From: Opitutia bacterium
GTDB lineage: Bacteria; Verrucomicrobiota; Verrucomicrobiia; Opitutales; Opitutaceae
Reading direction: 5' to 3'
DNA: 64,000 bases
NCBI GenBank assembly: GCA_016187925.1
Contig: JACPIS010000004.1
Coordinates: 1-64,000 of the forward strand
Part shown: positions 1 through 10,477 of the stretch, one piece after another
Layout of the letters: each line of letters starts with the position of its first letter
How positions within the stretch are numbered: the first letter of the stretch is position 1
Translations under genes and position numbers: made by a program
Notes under the pieces: generated by a model
Told to the model about the DNA's origin: nothing
Seen by the model: only the letters and a program-made list of their open reading frames with translations
Database searches by the model: none

Positions 1-358
<358 letters not shown>

Positions 359-370
359 AAATCAGAGAGT

Positions 371-487
371 CATGAATCCTAGTGATTCATGAACTACTTA
401 AAAATACAGGCCCTAGGGCCTGTATCAGTTCGACGCAGACCGAAGCCTGCGTCATTTTGGAATATGTTGATTGGGGGTCCCAATCAA
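371..487 (-). other. rRNA leader: four consecutive perfect hairpins
   Basis: Just upstream of 16S there are four inverted repeats in a row: 371-391 (8-bp stem, 5-nt loop), 404-425 (a perfect 22-bp palindrome), 432-453 (7-bp stem) and 467-487 (9-bp stem, 3-nt loop). They sit in the expected 5' leader of the rRNA operon transcript. Roles in rRNA processing or antitermination are inferences; none has a U-tract typical of a terminator toward 16S. Confidence 0.6.
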
Positions 488-1352
488 TCGCACAAAGTAA
501 ATTTCAAAGAACCGCTTCCTTTTAAGGGGAAAGGTTTCCAAGGAGACATTTTGTTTTTTCTCCGTCAATACTTTTCCCGTTTTTTTCGAAAAAAGTTTTT
601 GGAAAGAACCTGTCTTTTCTTGGCCCCTCGCGGACCATTGTCTTTTGCAGAGCAATCGACATCGCCTGAAGGGAGGAGCGAACATGCAAACCCGGTTTTT
701 TAAATCAAGGTCGATTTAGTGAAAATATCTAATGATTTCATAATTTATTGTTAAACAGCTAATAGCGGTTAATTAATTCGCCATAATGATCATGATCACC
801 AAGGTTTAGACGAGATGAGTTGCCGCATCAATTCGAGTTCGCCATACGTATTTTAATCACTGATACATCTCTACCGAATTCAAGCTTCCCTCAGCTTCGT
901 TAGCTTCGCTTCGGACGCCTTCTAAGGAAGCAGAAAAAGCCCGACCTAGGATAACTCCTCCACGCCTCCAGCGATAGAAGGGAGTGAGGCGATCTTTCGA
1001 CCGTTCTCCTAGAGCCCTACATGCTCACGCCCCACCGCCGGTCCCACGTCGTCGACGTCCACTTGCAGGCACCCGAGCGGAAAGTTCGTGGTAATATTGA
1101 TGTGTACGCCTAATCCTTATTGATATTGGTCACCGAAGCAGGGGAAATGGCCTTTGGATAGCTCCTTAAATGCGACCAGTTGAGAGCCCGACTAGCTACG
1201 TAATCAGTCAATAAATACCGCGTTTTACCATTTTTAGCACAATAGTGCCGACTACCTCATAGTTGAGTTGCTACGTTCCGTTAATTTTCTTTGAACGTGC
1301 TCCCGCATAACTGCACTAACACCAGCTGACCAAACTCAACCAAGGCCAAAAG
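488..1352. other. AT-rich non-coding stretch between rRNA leader and accB
   Basis: No convincing gene is seen here. Short open frames exist but have no recognisable product. The segment is clearly more AT-rich than the rest of the window and contains the self-complementary TTTTTTCGAAAAAA at 581-594. It presumably holds the rRNA promoter (minus strand) and the accBC promoter (plus strand). I see no tRNA and no known RNA motif in it. Confidence 0.5.
726..754 (-). promoter_or_regulatory. candidate sigma-70 promoter for the rRNA operon
   Basis: On the minus strand TTAACA (749-754) is followed after 17 nt by TAGATA (726-731). The -35 matches 5 of 6 consensus bases but the -10 only 3 of 6. It lies in the most AT-rich part of the leader region and would give a leader of about 360 nt that includes the four hairpins. 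It is a weak call made by eye. Confidence 0.25.
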
Positions 1353-1844
1353 TTGGATCTCAAGCAAATCAAGCAAATCATCGATTTAATGAAGCGCTCC
1401 GACCTCACTGAGTTCGAAGTCGAAGAGGAAGGCTTTAAAATCAAGATCAAGCGGGCGGCCGGTGACCAGCCAGTCATTACGTCCATACCGTCTACAATCC
1501 ATCCCTTTGGGAATCCCGCGCCGGTTGCAGAGGCGCCCAAAGCTGTGGCCGTCACCCCGGTCACTCCTACGGCCCCGGGGTTCCCCGCCGGAGAGGAGGC
1601 TGGATTTGCCTACGTGAAGTCGCCCATGGTGGGGACTTTCTATCGCAGTCCGTCGCCCGATAGCCCGGCATTTGCTGACGTGAGCACCAAGGTCGAGGAG
1701 AAGAGCGTGGTCTGCATCATCGAAGCCATGAAAATCATGAACGAGATTCAGGCTGAGATTAAGGGGACCGTGGTCGAGGTGCTGGTCGAAAACGGCCAAC
1801 CGGTTGAATACGGCCAACGTCTATTTAAGGTCAAATCAGCCTAA
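1353..1844 (+). CDS. accB: acetyl-CoA carboxylase biotin carboxyl carrier protein
   Basis: This 163-residue protein carries the biotin that shuttles CO2 between biotin carboxylase and carboxyltransferase in the first step of fatty-acid synthesis. The C-terminal biotinyl domain (about residues 85-162) contains the EAMKIMN motif, with K127 as the biotinylated lysine, preceded by a Pro/Ala-rich linker (about 45-80). Length is normal for BCCP. The start is a TTG codon: the translation from it ([17 protein letters not shown]) matches the usual BCCP N-terminus and no ATG fits. accC follows 60 nt downstream on the same strand, a standard pairing, but a terminator-like hairpin separates the two. Confidence 0.95.
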   Translation: MDLKQIKQIIDLMKRSDLTEFEVEEEGFKIKIKRAAGDQPVITSIPSTIHPFGNPAPVAEAPKAVAVTPVTPTAPGFPAGEEAGFAYVKSPMVGTFYRSPSPDSPAFADVSTKVEEKSVVCIIEAMKIMNEIQAEIKGTVVEVLVENGQPVEYGQRLFKVKSA

Positions 1845-1862
1845 CCCACCTTCTATTCACCC

Positions 1863-1895
1863 GGCCGGGCAGAATCTCTGTCCGGCCTGATTTTT
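1863..1895 (+). terminator. terminator-like hairpin between accB and accC
   Basis: A 10-bp stem with one G-U pair (1863-1872 with 1878-1887) and a 5-nt loop AATCT is followed by TGATTTTT ending at 1895, only 9 nt before the accC start codon. It has the form of an intrinsic terminator. Because accB and accC are normally cotranscribed it may act as an attenuator or processing site that lowers accC relative to accB. Confidence 0.6.
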
Positions 1896-1904
1896 ATCAC
1901 TCTT

Positions 1905-3266
<1,362 letters not shown>

Positions 3267-3297
3267 GTCGCCAAAAAACACCCGTTTCCTCTCCCTT

Positions 3298-3329
3298 AAC
3301 CGCGTCCCAACCGACGCGGTTAATTTTTT
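3298..3329 (+). terminator. intrinsic terminator after accC
   Basis: A perfect 9-bp stem AACCGCGTC/GACGCGGTT with a 6-nt loop is followed by AATTTTTT. It ends 2 nt before the ATG of the next open frame, so that gene has no room for its own leader. Confidence 0.85.
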
Positions 3330-3331
3330 CC

Positions 3332-4248
3332 ATGCTCCGGCTCGCCTACTGGCTCTCCCTTCTGTTTTTCGCCGGCTTGGTTCTGGCCAAATTCTCTCCC
3401 GCGACCGGCTTCACGTCGCGCATCCGGTTCGACAGCACCTGGCAGGAGCACCAACACCCCGCCCTCCGCGCCCTGCCCGTGGCCATTGCGGCCGATTCCT
3501 CGGGCTACGACAGCCCGTTCTACGCCCAGCTGGCCCTCGCCTCCCTCTCTGCGCAATCCGGGCCTTGCCACAGCCCTCGACGCCCCCGCCTATCGCGCCC
3601 GCCGCATCCTCGCCCCGGCCACCGCCTACCTGCTGGGCTTCGGGCAGCCCGCTTGGATTCTCCAAGTCGACGCCCTGCTCAACATCGCCTGCTGGTTTGC
3701 CCCCGCCTGGCTGCTCCGCCGCGAGATCACCGGCTCGGATTGCACGGCATTCGCCCGGTGGTTTGGCTCCCTTTCCAGCATGGGAATGCTCGGGAGCGTG
3801 CGCCAATCACTCGTCGACCAGCTCGTCGCGCTCCTTTTGCTCCTGGCCATCCCTTTGTGGTGGGAAAACCGGCCTCGCCAACTTCCTCTGACCGCTCTTG
3901 GGGGCTTTCCTGCAATCCCTGTTCTCAACCCGCGAAATACTCCTCCGCGGCAATTTCGCCGGCCACCTCACCTTTGCCTCGCTCGCCATCACCGGCCTCG
4001 CCCTCCAAGCCGCGACCCTCTGGCGCCACCGGCAACCCGCCTCCGCTTGGTGGCGTATCGGCGCCGCCTACTCGCTCCTGCTGCTGTTTCTCGGACCCTG
4101 GGTCTGGTCGGGCTACTGGGCGGCCTGCCGGGCCGTGCTGCCGCTCACCATCGCCTTCAATCTCCTCCTGCCCGCCGGCCGCGCCTTCTGGCCGCTCTGG
4201 ATTCTGGGCAACCTGACCACGCTTCACGCTGTCTGGCGTTTCCTCTGA
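3332..4248 (+). pseudogene. polytopic membrane protein, interrupted by two frameshifts
   Basis: A continuous hydrophobic protein can be read only by changing frame twice. The first part (3332 to about 3540, starting MLRLAYWLSLLFFAG and including YDSPFYAQLAL) continues as PSLRNPGLATALDAPAYRAR after one surplus base within 3539-3542. The second break is in the five-G run at 3900-3904: removing one G joins LTALG to AFLQSLFSTREILL, which runs to the stop at 4246. The YDxxFYAQLAL...AYRARRI pattern recalls membrane proteins linked to cell-surface glycopolymer formation, recalled from memory and uncertain. Both shifts are single-base surpluses, one in a homopolymer, so assembly error is possible. 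The ATG directly abuts the accC terminator. Confidence 0.65.
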
Positions 4249-4249
4249 C

Positions 4250-4861
4250 ATGAAATCCGCCTCCTTCGCCCTGTTTTTCCTCCTGTCCGCCACCCGCGCC
4301 TTGGCCGGCGACACCCCCATGGAGCGCCTGACCAGCTTACTCGTCGGCTCGTTTTCCAGCGGCGACCAAGCCTACGCCGACCGCTCCTACCGCAACGCCA
4401 CCCTGCGCTGCGTCCGCATCTGGCCCGAGCGGACCGACGGCGCGTGGTTCTACGCCGAGCAGGCCCTGCAAAGCGCCCCGGAGCAGCCTTACCGCCAAGT
4501 CGTCTATCAACTCACGGCAACGTCCGAGGGCGCCTTGGAACTGCGCTCCTTCGCCCTGCCCGACCCGATCGCGCTGACCAACGCCTGGCGCGAGCCCGTC
4601 CGTTTCAATAAACTCGTCCCGTCCGACCTGCTCGCCCGCGAGGGCTGCACGCTCACGCTGCAGGTGCAACCCGACGGCTCATTCATGGGCACAACCACCG
4701 GCCAAGGCTGCTCCAGCGACCTGAACGGTGCCGCCTACGCCACGGCCGAGCTGACGATCGCACCCGACCGAATCGTTTCCTGGGACCGGGGCTACAACGC
4801 CGCCGGTCGGCAAGTCTGGGGGCCGCTCAACGGCGGCTACGTCTTCAAGCGGGTCGAGTGA
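4250..4861 (+). CDS. CpeT/CpcT-family (DUF1001-like) secreted protein
   Basis: This 203-residue protein has a cleavable signal peptide (hydrophobic residues about 5-18, ALAG processing site). The body follows the CpcT/CpeT pattern: MERLTSLLVGSFSSGDQA near the start, RIWPERTDGAWFYAEQA, YRQVVYQL, the conserved CTLTLQ region and GYVFKRVE at the end. CpcT/CpeT proteins attach bilins to phycobiliproteins in cyanobacteria, but homologues occur widely in organisms without phycobilisomes, where their role is unknown. Here it would work outside the cytoplasm. It follows the frameshifted gene by 1 nt. Its 3' end overlaps the convergent prmA by 17 nt. Confidence 0.8.
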   Translation: MKSASFALFFLLSATRALAGDTPMERLTSLLVGSFSSGDQAYADRSYRNATLRCVRIWPERTDGAWFYAEQALQSAPEQPYRQVVYQLTATSEGALELRSFALPDPIALTNAWREPVRFNKLVPSDLLAREGCTLTLQVQPDGSFMGTTTGQGCSSDLNGAAYATAELTIAPDRIVSWDRGYNAAGRQVWGPLNGGYVFKRVE

Positions 4862-5720
4862 GCGCGAGGTCGCTCCACTCACCCATATCGCGCGTCTCGA
4901 CCTTCCAACCGGGCGCGGCGGCGGCAAACGCCGCCCGCACCTCCGCCAGCTCGCGCGCGAGGATGCCGCTCAGCGCCAGCTGGCCGCCCGGCGCCACCGC
5001 GCCGAGCAATTGAGCGCTGAACCGCATCAGCACGTCGGACTGGATGTTGGCCAACACCAGCTCGGCCTGCCGACCGGCTAGGCCGGAGACCAGGTCGCCG
5101 ACGAAGAAATCCACCTTGCCGGCGAGCCCGTTCAGCCCGGCGTTCTCCTGGCTCACGTCGACCGAGAGCGCGTCGTTGTCGAACGCCACCACCTGCTTGA
5201 AGCCGAGTTTCACGGCCGACAGTGCAAGGATGCCCGAGCCGCAGCCGGCATCGATCAATCGCCCCGCCGCGCCGCGCTCGGTCGCGAACTTCACCAGCCG
5301 CTCGCAGCACAGCCGCGTCGTCTCGTGGTTGCCCGTGCCGAACGCCATGCCGGGATCCAGCCACAGCACCTGCCCGCCCGCGGGCAGCTGGAAAGTCTCA
5401 CGCTCCCACACCGGCACCCAGTGCAGCGGGCCGACGCTCCACGCCTTGAAGTGCGCCTTGTAACTCTCCTTCCAATCCGTGTCCGGCAGTTCGCGCAGCT
5501 CCGGCTCGGTCGCCAGCCACTCGGGATCGATGTACTCCGCCAGCCCGCGCAGCGCCTCGCGCGCGGCCAGTTCGGTCTCGAAATAACCCGTCAGCCACGC
5601 CCGGCCCGACGGTTTGTCCTCGAGCACCATCACGCGCTGTTCCTCGCGCTCGGCGAGCAAGTCCTCCAATGCAGGCACGGCGCTCAGCGCGACCTCGGCT
5701 TTGAATTCAAATACGGCCAT
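4845..5720 (-). CDS. prmA: ribosomal protein L11 methyltransferase
   Basis: This 291-residue SAM-dependent enzyme methylates ribosomal protein L11. The N-terminal half resembles the L11-recognition domain. The class I methyltransferase fold shows motif I DAGCGSGILALSAVKLG, the acidic residue in VVAFDNDALS and the LVLANIQSDVL motif that replaces the amino-methyltransferase NPPY. GMAFGTGNHETT is the typical PrmA signature. The start is the ATG at 5718-5720, 3 nt from the purN stop. It is the last gene of the minus-strand operon and overlaps the convergent CpeT-like gene tail to tail. Confidence 0.93.
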   Translation of the reverse strand: MAVFEFKAEVALSAVPALEDLLAEREEQRVMVLEDKPSGRAWLTGYFETELAAREALRGLAEYIDPEWLATEPELRELPDTDWKESYKAHFKAWSVGPLHWVPVWERETFQLPAGGQVLWLDPGMAFGTGNHETTRLCCERLVKFATERGAAGRLIDAGCGSGILALSAVKLGFKQVVAFDNDALSVDVSQENAGLNGLAGKVDFFVGDLVSGLAGRQAELVLANIQSDVLMRFSAQLLGAVAPGGQLALSGILARELAEVRAAFAAAAPGWKVETRDMGEWSDLALTRPA

Positions 5721-5723
5721 AAA

Positions 5724-6305
5724 TCACTTCGCTCCCTCGCTCAGCCGTGCGATCACCGCCGGCAGCAACGCATGTTCCGCCGCGTGCACCCGGGCCGTGA
5801 GCGATTCGAGCGTCTCGCCCGGCGCCAGCGGCACGCGGGCCTGCTCGATGATTTTCCCGGCATCCACCTCGATCGTCACATAGTGCACCGTGCAGCCGGT
5901 CTCTTTCACGCCGGCGCGGAACGCCTGCCCGATGCCGTCGAGCCCCGGGAACGCCGGCAGCAGGCTCGGGTGCAGATTGATGATCTTCCCGGCGAACGCC
6001 CCGAGGAACCCCGGCTTGATCACGCGCATGAAACCGGCCAGCACGACCAGATCGGGCGCGCAGGCCCGCACGGCCGCGATGAACCGCTCCTCGCCCGCGC
6101 CCTCGAGCTTGGTCTTGAACGGCGCTGGATCGATGAACTCCGCCGGCACGCCGAAGCGCGGTCCGAGCGCGAGGATGCCGGCATCCGGCTTGTCCGAGAA
6201 AATCTTCACCACCTGGGCACGACCAAGCCGGCCGGTCTGCTGGGCCTGCAGGATGGCCTCGGCGTTGCTGCCGCGGCCGGAACCTAGGATCACGACTCGC
6301 ATCAC
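5724..6305 (-). CDS. purN: phosphoribosylglycinamide formyltransferase
   Basis: This 193-residue enzyme transfers a formyl group from 10-formyl-THF to GAR in purine synthesis. It begins MMRVVILGSGRGSNAEAI, has the catalytic INLHPSLLPAFPG segment with Asn and His, and carries the later Asp in VTIEVDAGKII. VHYVT is the expected HFV-like strand. Length is normal. It is separated from hldE-like and prmA by 3 nt each, implying translational coupling. Confidence 0.95.
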   Translation of the reverse strand: MMRVVILGSGRGSNAEAILQAQQTGRLGRAQVVKIFSDKPDAGILALGPRFGVPAEFIDPAPFKTKLEGAGEERFIAAVRACAPDLVVLAGFMRVIKPGFLGAFAGKIINLHPSLLPAFPGLDGIGQAFRAGVKETGCTVHYVTIEVDAGKIIEQARVPLAPGETLESLTARVHAAEHALLPAVIARLSEGAK

Positions 6306-6308
6306 GGC

Positions 6309-6830
6309 TCAGATTTCCCCGGCCGCCGAGGCGGAGGCACTCGTTGCCGCTTTGATCTTGGCGATTAGATTCGTGGTGCTGAAGCCCGGCAAGAACGGCA
6401 TAAACTCGATTCGCGCGCCCACCTGCTGCAGCGCGCCGCGCTCGCCGGCGTCGAGCTTCCCCAGCGTGTAGTCGCCGGCCTTGGCGTAGACATCGGGCTG
6501 CAGGGCCAGGATCTCGTTGGTCAGGCGTTTCTCCGAAAAAATCACGATGCCGTCCACGCAGCTGAGCGCCGCCAAGGCGTAGGCGCGCTCGATCTCGCTC
6601 TGCACGGGACGCGTCGGACCCTTGAGCTGCTTCACGCTCGCGTCGGCGTTGAGTGCGATGAAGAGCGCGTCGCCCAGCGCGCGCGCCTGCTGCAGGTAAT
6701 AGAGGTGCCCCGTGTGCAGCAGGTCGAACACTCCGTTGGTGAGCACGACCCTCCGGCCGGCCCGCCGCAGCGCCTCGCGCGCCGCCACCGCCTGCGCGAG
6801 CGTCATCAGCTTGGGATTGTCGAGTTTCAT
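6309..6830 (-). CDS. hldE: D-glycero-beta-D-manno-heptose 1-phosphate adenylyltransferase (HldE C-domain type)
   Basis: This 173-residue nucleotidyltransferase forms ADP-heptose for LPS core synthesis. It has the HxGH motif in VFDLLHTGHLYYL, the N-A-D-A-S-V-K-x-L-K-G-P-x-R-P region, and the IFSEK / PDVYAKAGDYTL / PGFSTTNLIAKI blocks of RfaE domain II. The kinase domain of bifunctional HldE is absent, so this is the stand-alone adenylyltransferase form. The ATG at 6828-6830 was chosen because it gives the family N-terminus. It sits between dnaJ and purN in a compact operon. Confidence 0.92.
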   Translation of the reverse strand: MKLDNPKLMTLAQAVAAREALRRAGRRVVLTNGVFDLLHTGHLYYLQQARALGDALFIALNADASVKQLKGPTRPVQSEIERAYALAALSCVDGIVIFSEKRLTNEILALQPDVYAKAGDYTLGKLDAGERGALQQVGARIEFMPFLPGFSTTNLIAKIKAATSASASAAGEI

Positions 6831-6850
6831 GCGGTGGCGCGCCGGTCGGT

Positions 6851-8017
6851 TCAGAAGAATTTCTTGGCCTTCTCGAAAAAGCTCTTCGAGACGGGCTCGT
6901 CGGCGTCGCCGCAGGCCTGTGCGAAATCCTCGAGCTTCTTGCGCTGCTCGGTGGAGAGCGCGGTGGGCACCTCGACATGCACGCGGATCAGCTGGTCGCC
7001 GTGCGAGCCGCCGCGCAGGTGCGGCATGCCGCGGCCCTTGAGGCGGAACGTCGTGCCGGACTGCGTGCCCGCGGGGATCTTGAGCGTGGCCTTGCCCTGC
7101 AGCGTCGGCACCTGGATGGTGCCGCCGAGGGTCGCGAGCGTGAACTTGATCGGAATCTCCGTGAACAGGTCGTCGCCCTGCCGCTCGAAGACTTCGTGCT
7201 CCTTCACGTGGACGACGATGTAGAGGTCGCCCGCCTCGCCGCCCATGACGCCCGCTTCGCCGTTGCCGGAGGAGCGGAGCTTGGAGCCGGTGTCGACGCC
7301 GGGCGGGATGCGCACGTTGATCTTGGTGGTCTCCTGCACACGGCCTTCGCCGCTGCATTTCGCGCAAACCTTCTCGAAGCGCGAACCGGAGCCATGGCAA
7401 CTCGGGCAGACCTGCCGCACGTGGAAAAATCCGCGCGAGGTGGTCACTTGGCCGGCGCCGCGACAGGTCGGGCACGTGGTGCGCTTGGAGCCGGGTTCCG
7501 CGCCGGAGCCCGAGCAGTGCTTGCACTCGCCGAGCCGGCGGAACGAAATTTCCTTCTCCACGCCGTGCGCGGCTTCCTCGAGTGAAATCTCGATGTCGTA
7601 GCGCAGGTCGGAGCCACGGCCCGCGCCGCCACCGTTGCCGCCGCCGCCGAAAAACTCGTCGAAGATGCCGCCGCCCCCGCCGCCGCCCTGCTGGCCGAAG
7701 ACCTCGCGGAAAATGTCGAACGGATCGTGGAAGCCGCCCCCGCCGCCGCCGAAGCCGCCCGGTCCACGCGGACCGCCGCCGGCCTGCTGGAAGGCGGCGT
7801 GCCCGTAGCGGTCGTAAGCGGCGCGCTTCTCCGGATCCTTCAGCACCTCGTAGGCCTCGGAGACTTTCTTGAACATCTCTTCCGCCTCCTTGTTGCCGGG
7901 GTTCTTGTCCGGGTGATATTGCACGGCCTTCTTGCGGTAGGCCTTCTTCAGCTCCTCCTCGTTGGCGCCTTTCGCCACGCCGAGCAGTTCGTAGTAGTCT
8001 TCCTTTTTGGCGGACAT
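6851..8017 (-). CDS. dnaJ: chaperone DnaJ
   Basis: This 388-residue type I J-protein has a J domain (residues about 6-70) with the HPD motif in [12 protein letters not shown] very glycine/phenylalanine-rich linker (about 75-140) follows, then four zinc-binding CxxCxGxG repeats ([32 protein letters not shown]). The substrate-binding C-terminal domains complete it. It stimulates DnaK ATPase and binds unfolded clients. The ATG at 8015-8017 gives [14 protein letters not shown] and lies 2 nt after the grpE stop. DnaK itself is not in the window. Confidence 0.97.
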   Translation of the reverse strand: MSAKKEDYYELLGVAKGANEEELKKAYRKKAVQYHPDKNPGNKEAEEMFKKVSEAYEVLKDPEKRAAYDRYGHAAFQQAGGGPRGPGGFGGGGGGFHDPFDIFREVFGQQGGGGGGGIFDEFFGGGGNGGGAGRGSDLRYDIEISLEEAAHGVEKEISFRRLGECKHCSGSGAEPGSKRTTCPTCRGAGQVTTSRGFFHVRQVCPSCHGSGSRFEKVCAKCSGEGRVQETTKINVRIPPGVDTGSKLRSSGNGEAGVMGGEAGDLYIVVHVKEHEVFERQGDDLFTEIPIKFTLATLGGTIQVPTLQGKATLKIPAGTQSGTTFRLKGRGMPHLRGGSHGDQLIRVHVEVPTALSTEQRKKLEDFAQACGDADEPVSKSFFEKAKKFF

Positions 8018-8019
8018 GG

Positions 8020-8604
8020 TCAGATCACGACCCCTTCCGCGGACTTGGCCGGACCGCTCGAAACGATCACCGACGCCGGACGCACGAGGCGGCCGTTGAG
8101 CGTGTAGCCGAGCCGCACGACCTGCATGACCTTCTCCTCCGCCACGTCGGCGCTCGGCTGGTGGGCGATGCACTCGTGCAAGTTGTGATCAAAGGCCTGG
8201 CCGGTCGGGTTGACCTCCTTGAGGCCGTGGCGGGCGAGCGTGCTCTTGAACTGCTCGAGCACCATCGTGACGCCGTCGATGATGGATTTGCCGTCGGCCT
8301 GCTGCTTGGCCGCGGCGACGCCGAGGCTCAGGTTGTCGAGGATGGGGATGATATCCTCGACCACGCTGCTCGCGGCGAACTGCCGCAGCTCGTCCTTCTC
8401 GCGAATGGTGCGCTTGCGGTAATTCTCCAGATCGGCGACCGCGCGCAGGTAGCGCTCGTGGCTGGCCGCGGCCTCTTTCTTGGCGGCGGCGATCTGCTCC
8501 TCCGGGGAGGGCGCGGGTGCCGGGTTGGCCGGGGCGGACGCCTCCGGTGCGCCTGACGCGGCGGCCGTGGTGTTTTTGGTTTCGGTCTGCGTATTGTCGC
8601 TCAT
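8020..8604 (-). CDS. grpE: nucleotide exchange factor GrpE
   Basis: This 194-residue protein releases ADP from DnaK. It has an acidic, Ala/Pro-rich N-terminus (1-40), a long coiled-coil (about 40-110, including [21 protein letters not shown]) and the C-terminal beta domain with the [15 protein letters not shown]-like segment and [15 protein letters not shown]. Spacing to dnaJ is 2 nt. Confidence 0.96.
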   Translation of the reverse strand: MSDNTQTETKNTTAAASGAPEASAPANPAPAPSPEEQIAAAKKEAAASHERYLRAVADLENYRKRTIREKDELRQFAASSVVEDIIPILDNLSLGVAAAKQQADGKSIIDGVTMVLEQFKSTLARHGLKEVNPTGQAFDHNLHECIAHQPSADVAEEKVMQVVRLGYTLNGRLVRPASVIVSSGPAKSAEGVVI

Positions 8605-8625
8605 GCGAAGCGGAGGGAAATAAAC

Positions 8626-9402
8626 TCAGGGTTTCTTCTTTTCAAGCGATTGGATGAGGCTTTTCAGGGTTTCGCCCGTCTTCTTTCCGGCCTCCTGCAG
8701 GCCGCCGGTCAGCTCCTTGAGCACGTCGGGGCTGTCCTTGAACAGGCCGCCGAGGGCATTGGTCACAACACCGAGGGCCGCGCCGGTGAAGGGGCTGATG
8801 ATCTTCGTGACGCTGTCGACGTTGGTCAGGTCGCGGCTGAGGTTGAGGTCGTAGTTCTTCACCACAGGCCTGCGGCCCGAGTAGTCGGCGAAGACGAGCC
8901 GGTCGAACTTCAGCACGAGATGCCGGATGAGGAACTCCTGCTTCTTGCCGCCGCCCTTGGGCGCCTCCTGGCCCGGCTCCGCCTTGCCGGCGAGACCGTC
9001 CTTGAACGCCTCGGCGTTGAGCACGCCCGCCTTGTTCTTCACGAGCGTGAGCTGGGCGACGTCGACGACGACTTCGTCGGCCACGAAGCGGTTCGAGAGC
9101 AACGAGAGCAACTCGGCGTCGGCCGTGAATCGGCGGAGGTCGACGAAACCCGTCTCGGGCCAGCCCTCGGGGTTGTTGAGGACGAGGCCGCTGATCTGCA
9201 CGCTGGCCGTGAAGGGATTCACCGAGAGCTTGTCGACTTTGACGGCGAAGCCGGTCTTCGAGCGGATGGTCGAGGCGGCGATGCTGGGCAGCAGCACGAC
9301 CCACGCGATCGCGGCCAGGATGAACAGGCCGCCGAGAGCCAGCAGCAGCTTGAAAAGCAAGCCACCGCGCCGGGAGACGGGGATTGATGGGCTGGTTGGC
9401 AT
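8626..9402 (-). CDS. AsmA/DUF748-like membrane-anchored periplasmic protein
   Basis: This 258-residue protein has one N-terminal transmembrane segment (about 16-38, LLFKLLLALGGLFILAAIAWVV). The following region, TGFAVKVDKLSVNPFTASVQ and VLNNPEGWPET, resembles the start of AsmA/DUF748 proteins, which form bridge-like lipid-transfer structures or affect outer-membrane assembly. It is much shorter than full AsmA proteins. The ATG at 9400-9402 was preferred because earlier in-frame starts overlap manA. Its place between manA and grpE looks like simple operon packing. Function is unknown. Confidence 0.7.
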   Translation of the reverse strand: MPTSPSIPVSRRGGLLFKLLLALGGLFILAAIAWVVLLPSIAASTIRSKTGFAVKVDKLSVNPFTASVQISGLVLNNPEGWPETGFVDLRRFTADAELLSLLSNRFVADEVVVDVAQLTLVKNKAGVLNAEAFKDGLAGKAEPGQEAPKGGGKKQEFLIRHLVLKFDRLVFADYSGRRPVVKNYDLNLSRDLTNVDSVTKIISPFTGAALGVVTNALGGLFKDSPDVLKELTGGLQEAGKKTGETLKSLIQSLEKKKP

Positions 9403-9403
9403 G

Positions 9404-10381
9404 TCAGGCGTGATGAAAGCGGTCCGTGACGAGCACGGTGGTTTTTCCCGCGGCGGCAAAGGCCAGATCCGACGCGTACGGCAGCAGGATATTGTCGCCA
9501 CAACCTAGCGCGCTCCCCTCCGGATTGCCAGCGCCCGGATTCGCGAACCGCAGACTGCCCTCCACCACCGAGAGGATGCGCGGCTGCTCGCGGGCGGCAA
9601 AACGCAGCGTCTCTCCGTCGGCCAGTGGGCGCCGGGAGATGCGGAACTCCGGACACTCGGCCAGCACCGCCGCCTCGGCCGCAGCGCGCACCAGTTGGGG
9701 CGTCGGCGCCGTGTTGGCCGCGAGACAGGCGAGCGACTCGCGCACGTGCAGCGCGCGCGGCTTGCCATCCAATCCGGCGCGGCCCCAGTCGTAAACGCGG
9801 TAGGTCGTATCGGAGTTCTGCTGGATTTCGAGAATGACGTTGCCCGCCTCGATGGCGTGCATCACGCCGCTGCGGATGAACAGCGAGTCGCCCGCGCGGG
9901 TCGCGTGCCGGCACATGCATTGCTCGACGTCACCGTGCTCCAGCGCCTGCGCGAACTTTCGCGCGTCGACGCCCGGCTGCAGCCCCGCCAGCACCGCCGC
10001 GCCGGCATCGGCCTGAAAGAAATACCAATTCTCCGTCTTGGGCTCGCCCCCGAGCTCCGCCGCGACGGCGGCCGGCGGGTGGACCTGCAGGCTCAGCCGG
10101 TCGCGGCAATCGAGCCATTTGACCAGCACCGGAAACCGCCGCTCGCTCGCCCAGCCCGGCCCCATGAGCTCGGCTGCGCGGGTTTCGATCAACTGCCGCA
10201 GGGTTCGGCCGGCCAAGGGGCCGTCCGCCACGATGGATTGCGCCTCGGGCCGGTCGACGATTTCCCAGCTCTCGCCGATGGAACCGCCGGCGGGCAACGC
10301 CCGTCCCAGCGCCTGCTCCAAGCCGCGCCCACCCCAGACGCGCTGCTGGTAGAGCGGGGCAAATTTAAGAAATGATCTCAT
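9404..10381 (-). CDS. manA: class I mannose-6-phosphate isomerase
   Basis: This 325-residue zinc enzyme interconverts fructose-6-P and mannose-6-P. It shows LKFAPLYQQRVWGG at the N-terminus, the metal-site QVHPP segment, KTENWYF, the RSGVMHAIEAG histidine segment and EIQQNSDTTYRVYDWGR, all family signatures. It is the first gene of the minus-strand operon that runs through grpE and dnaJ to prmA and is divergent from ftsK across a 96-bp gap. Product use (GDP-mannose or heptose-containing polysaccharide) is inferred. Confidence 0.94.
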   Translation of the reverse strand: MRSFLKFAPLYQQRVWGGRGLEQALGRALPAGGSIGESWEIVDRPEAQSIVADGPLAGRTLRQLIETRAAELMGPGWASERRFPVLVKWLDCRDRLSLQVHPPAAVAAELGGEPKTENWYFFQADAGAAVLAGLQPGVDARKFAQALEHGDVEQCMCRHATRAGDSLFIRSGVMHAIEAGNVILEIQQNSDTTYRVYDWGRAGLDGKPRALHVRESLACLAANTAPTPQLVRAAAEAAVLAECPEFRISRRPLADGETLRFAAREQPRILSVVEGSLRFANPGAGNPEGSALGCGDNILLPYASDLAFAAAGKTTVLVTDRFHHA

Positions 10382-10477
10382 CTTTCAGGACAATGAATTT
10401 GGCGCGACACGGAACAGGGAATTTACATTGACCCCCTCTGCCGATAGACCAGCAATGCAAGAAGTTCACACACTGCA

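Noticed and set aside
884-931. Hairpin GCTTCC...GGAAGC near 884-931 as a terminator or riboswitch
   Set aside because: Only 6-bp arms with a long loop; no T-run and no known riboswitch core.
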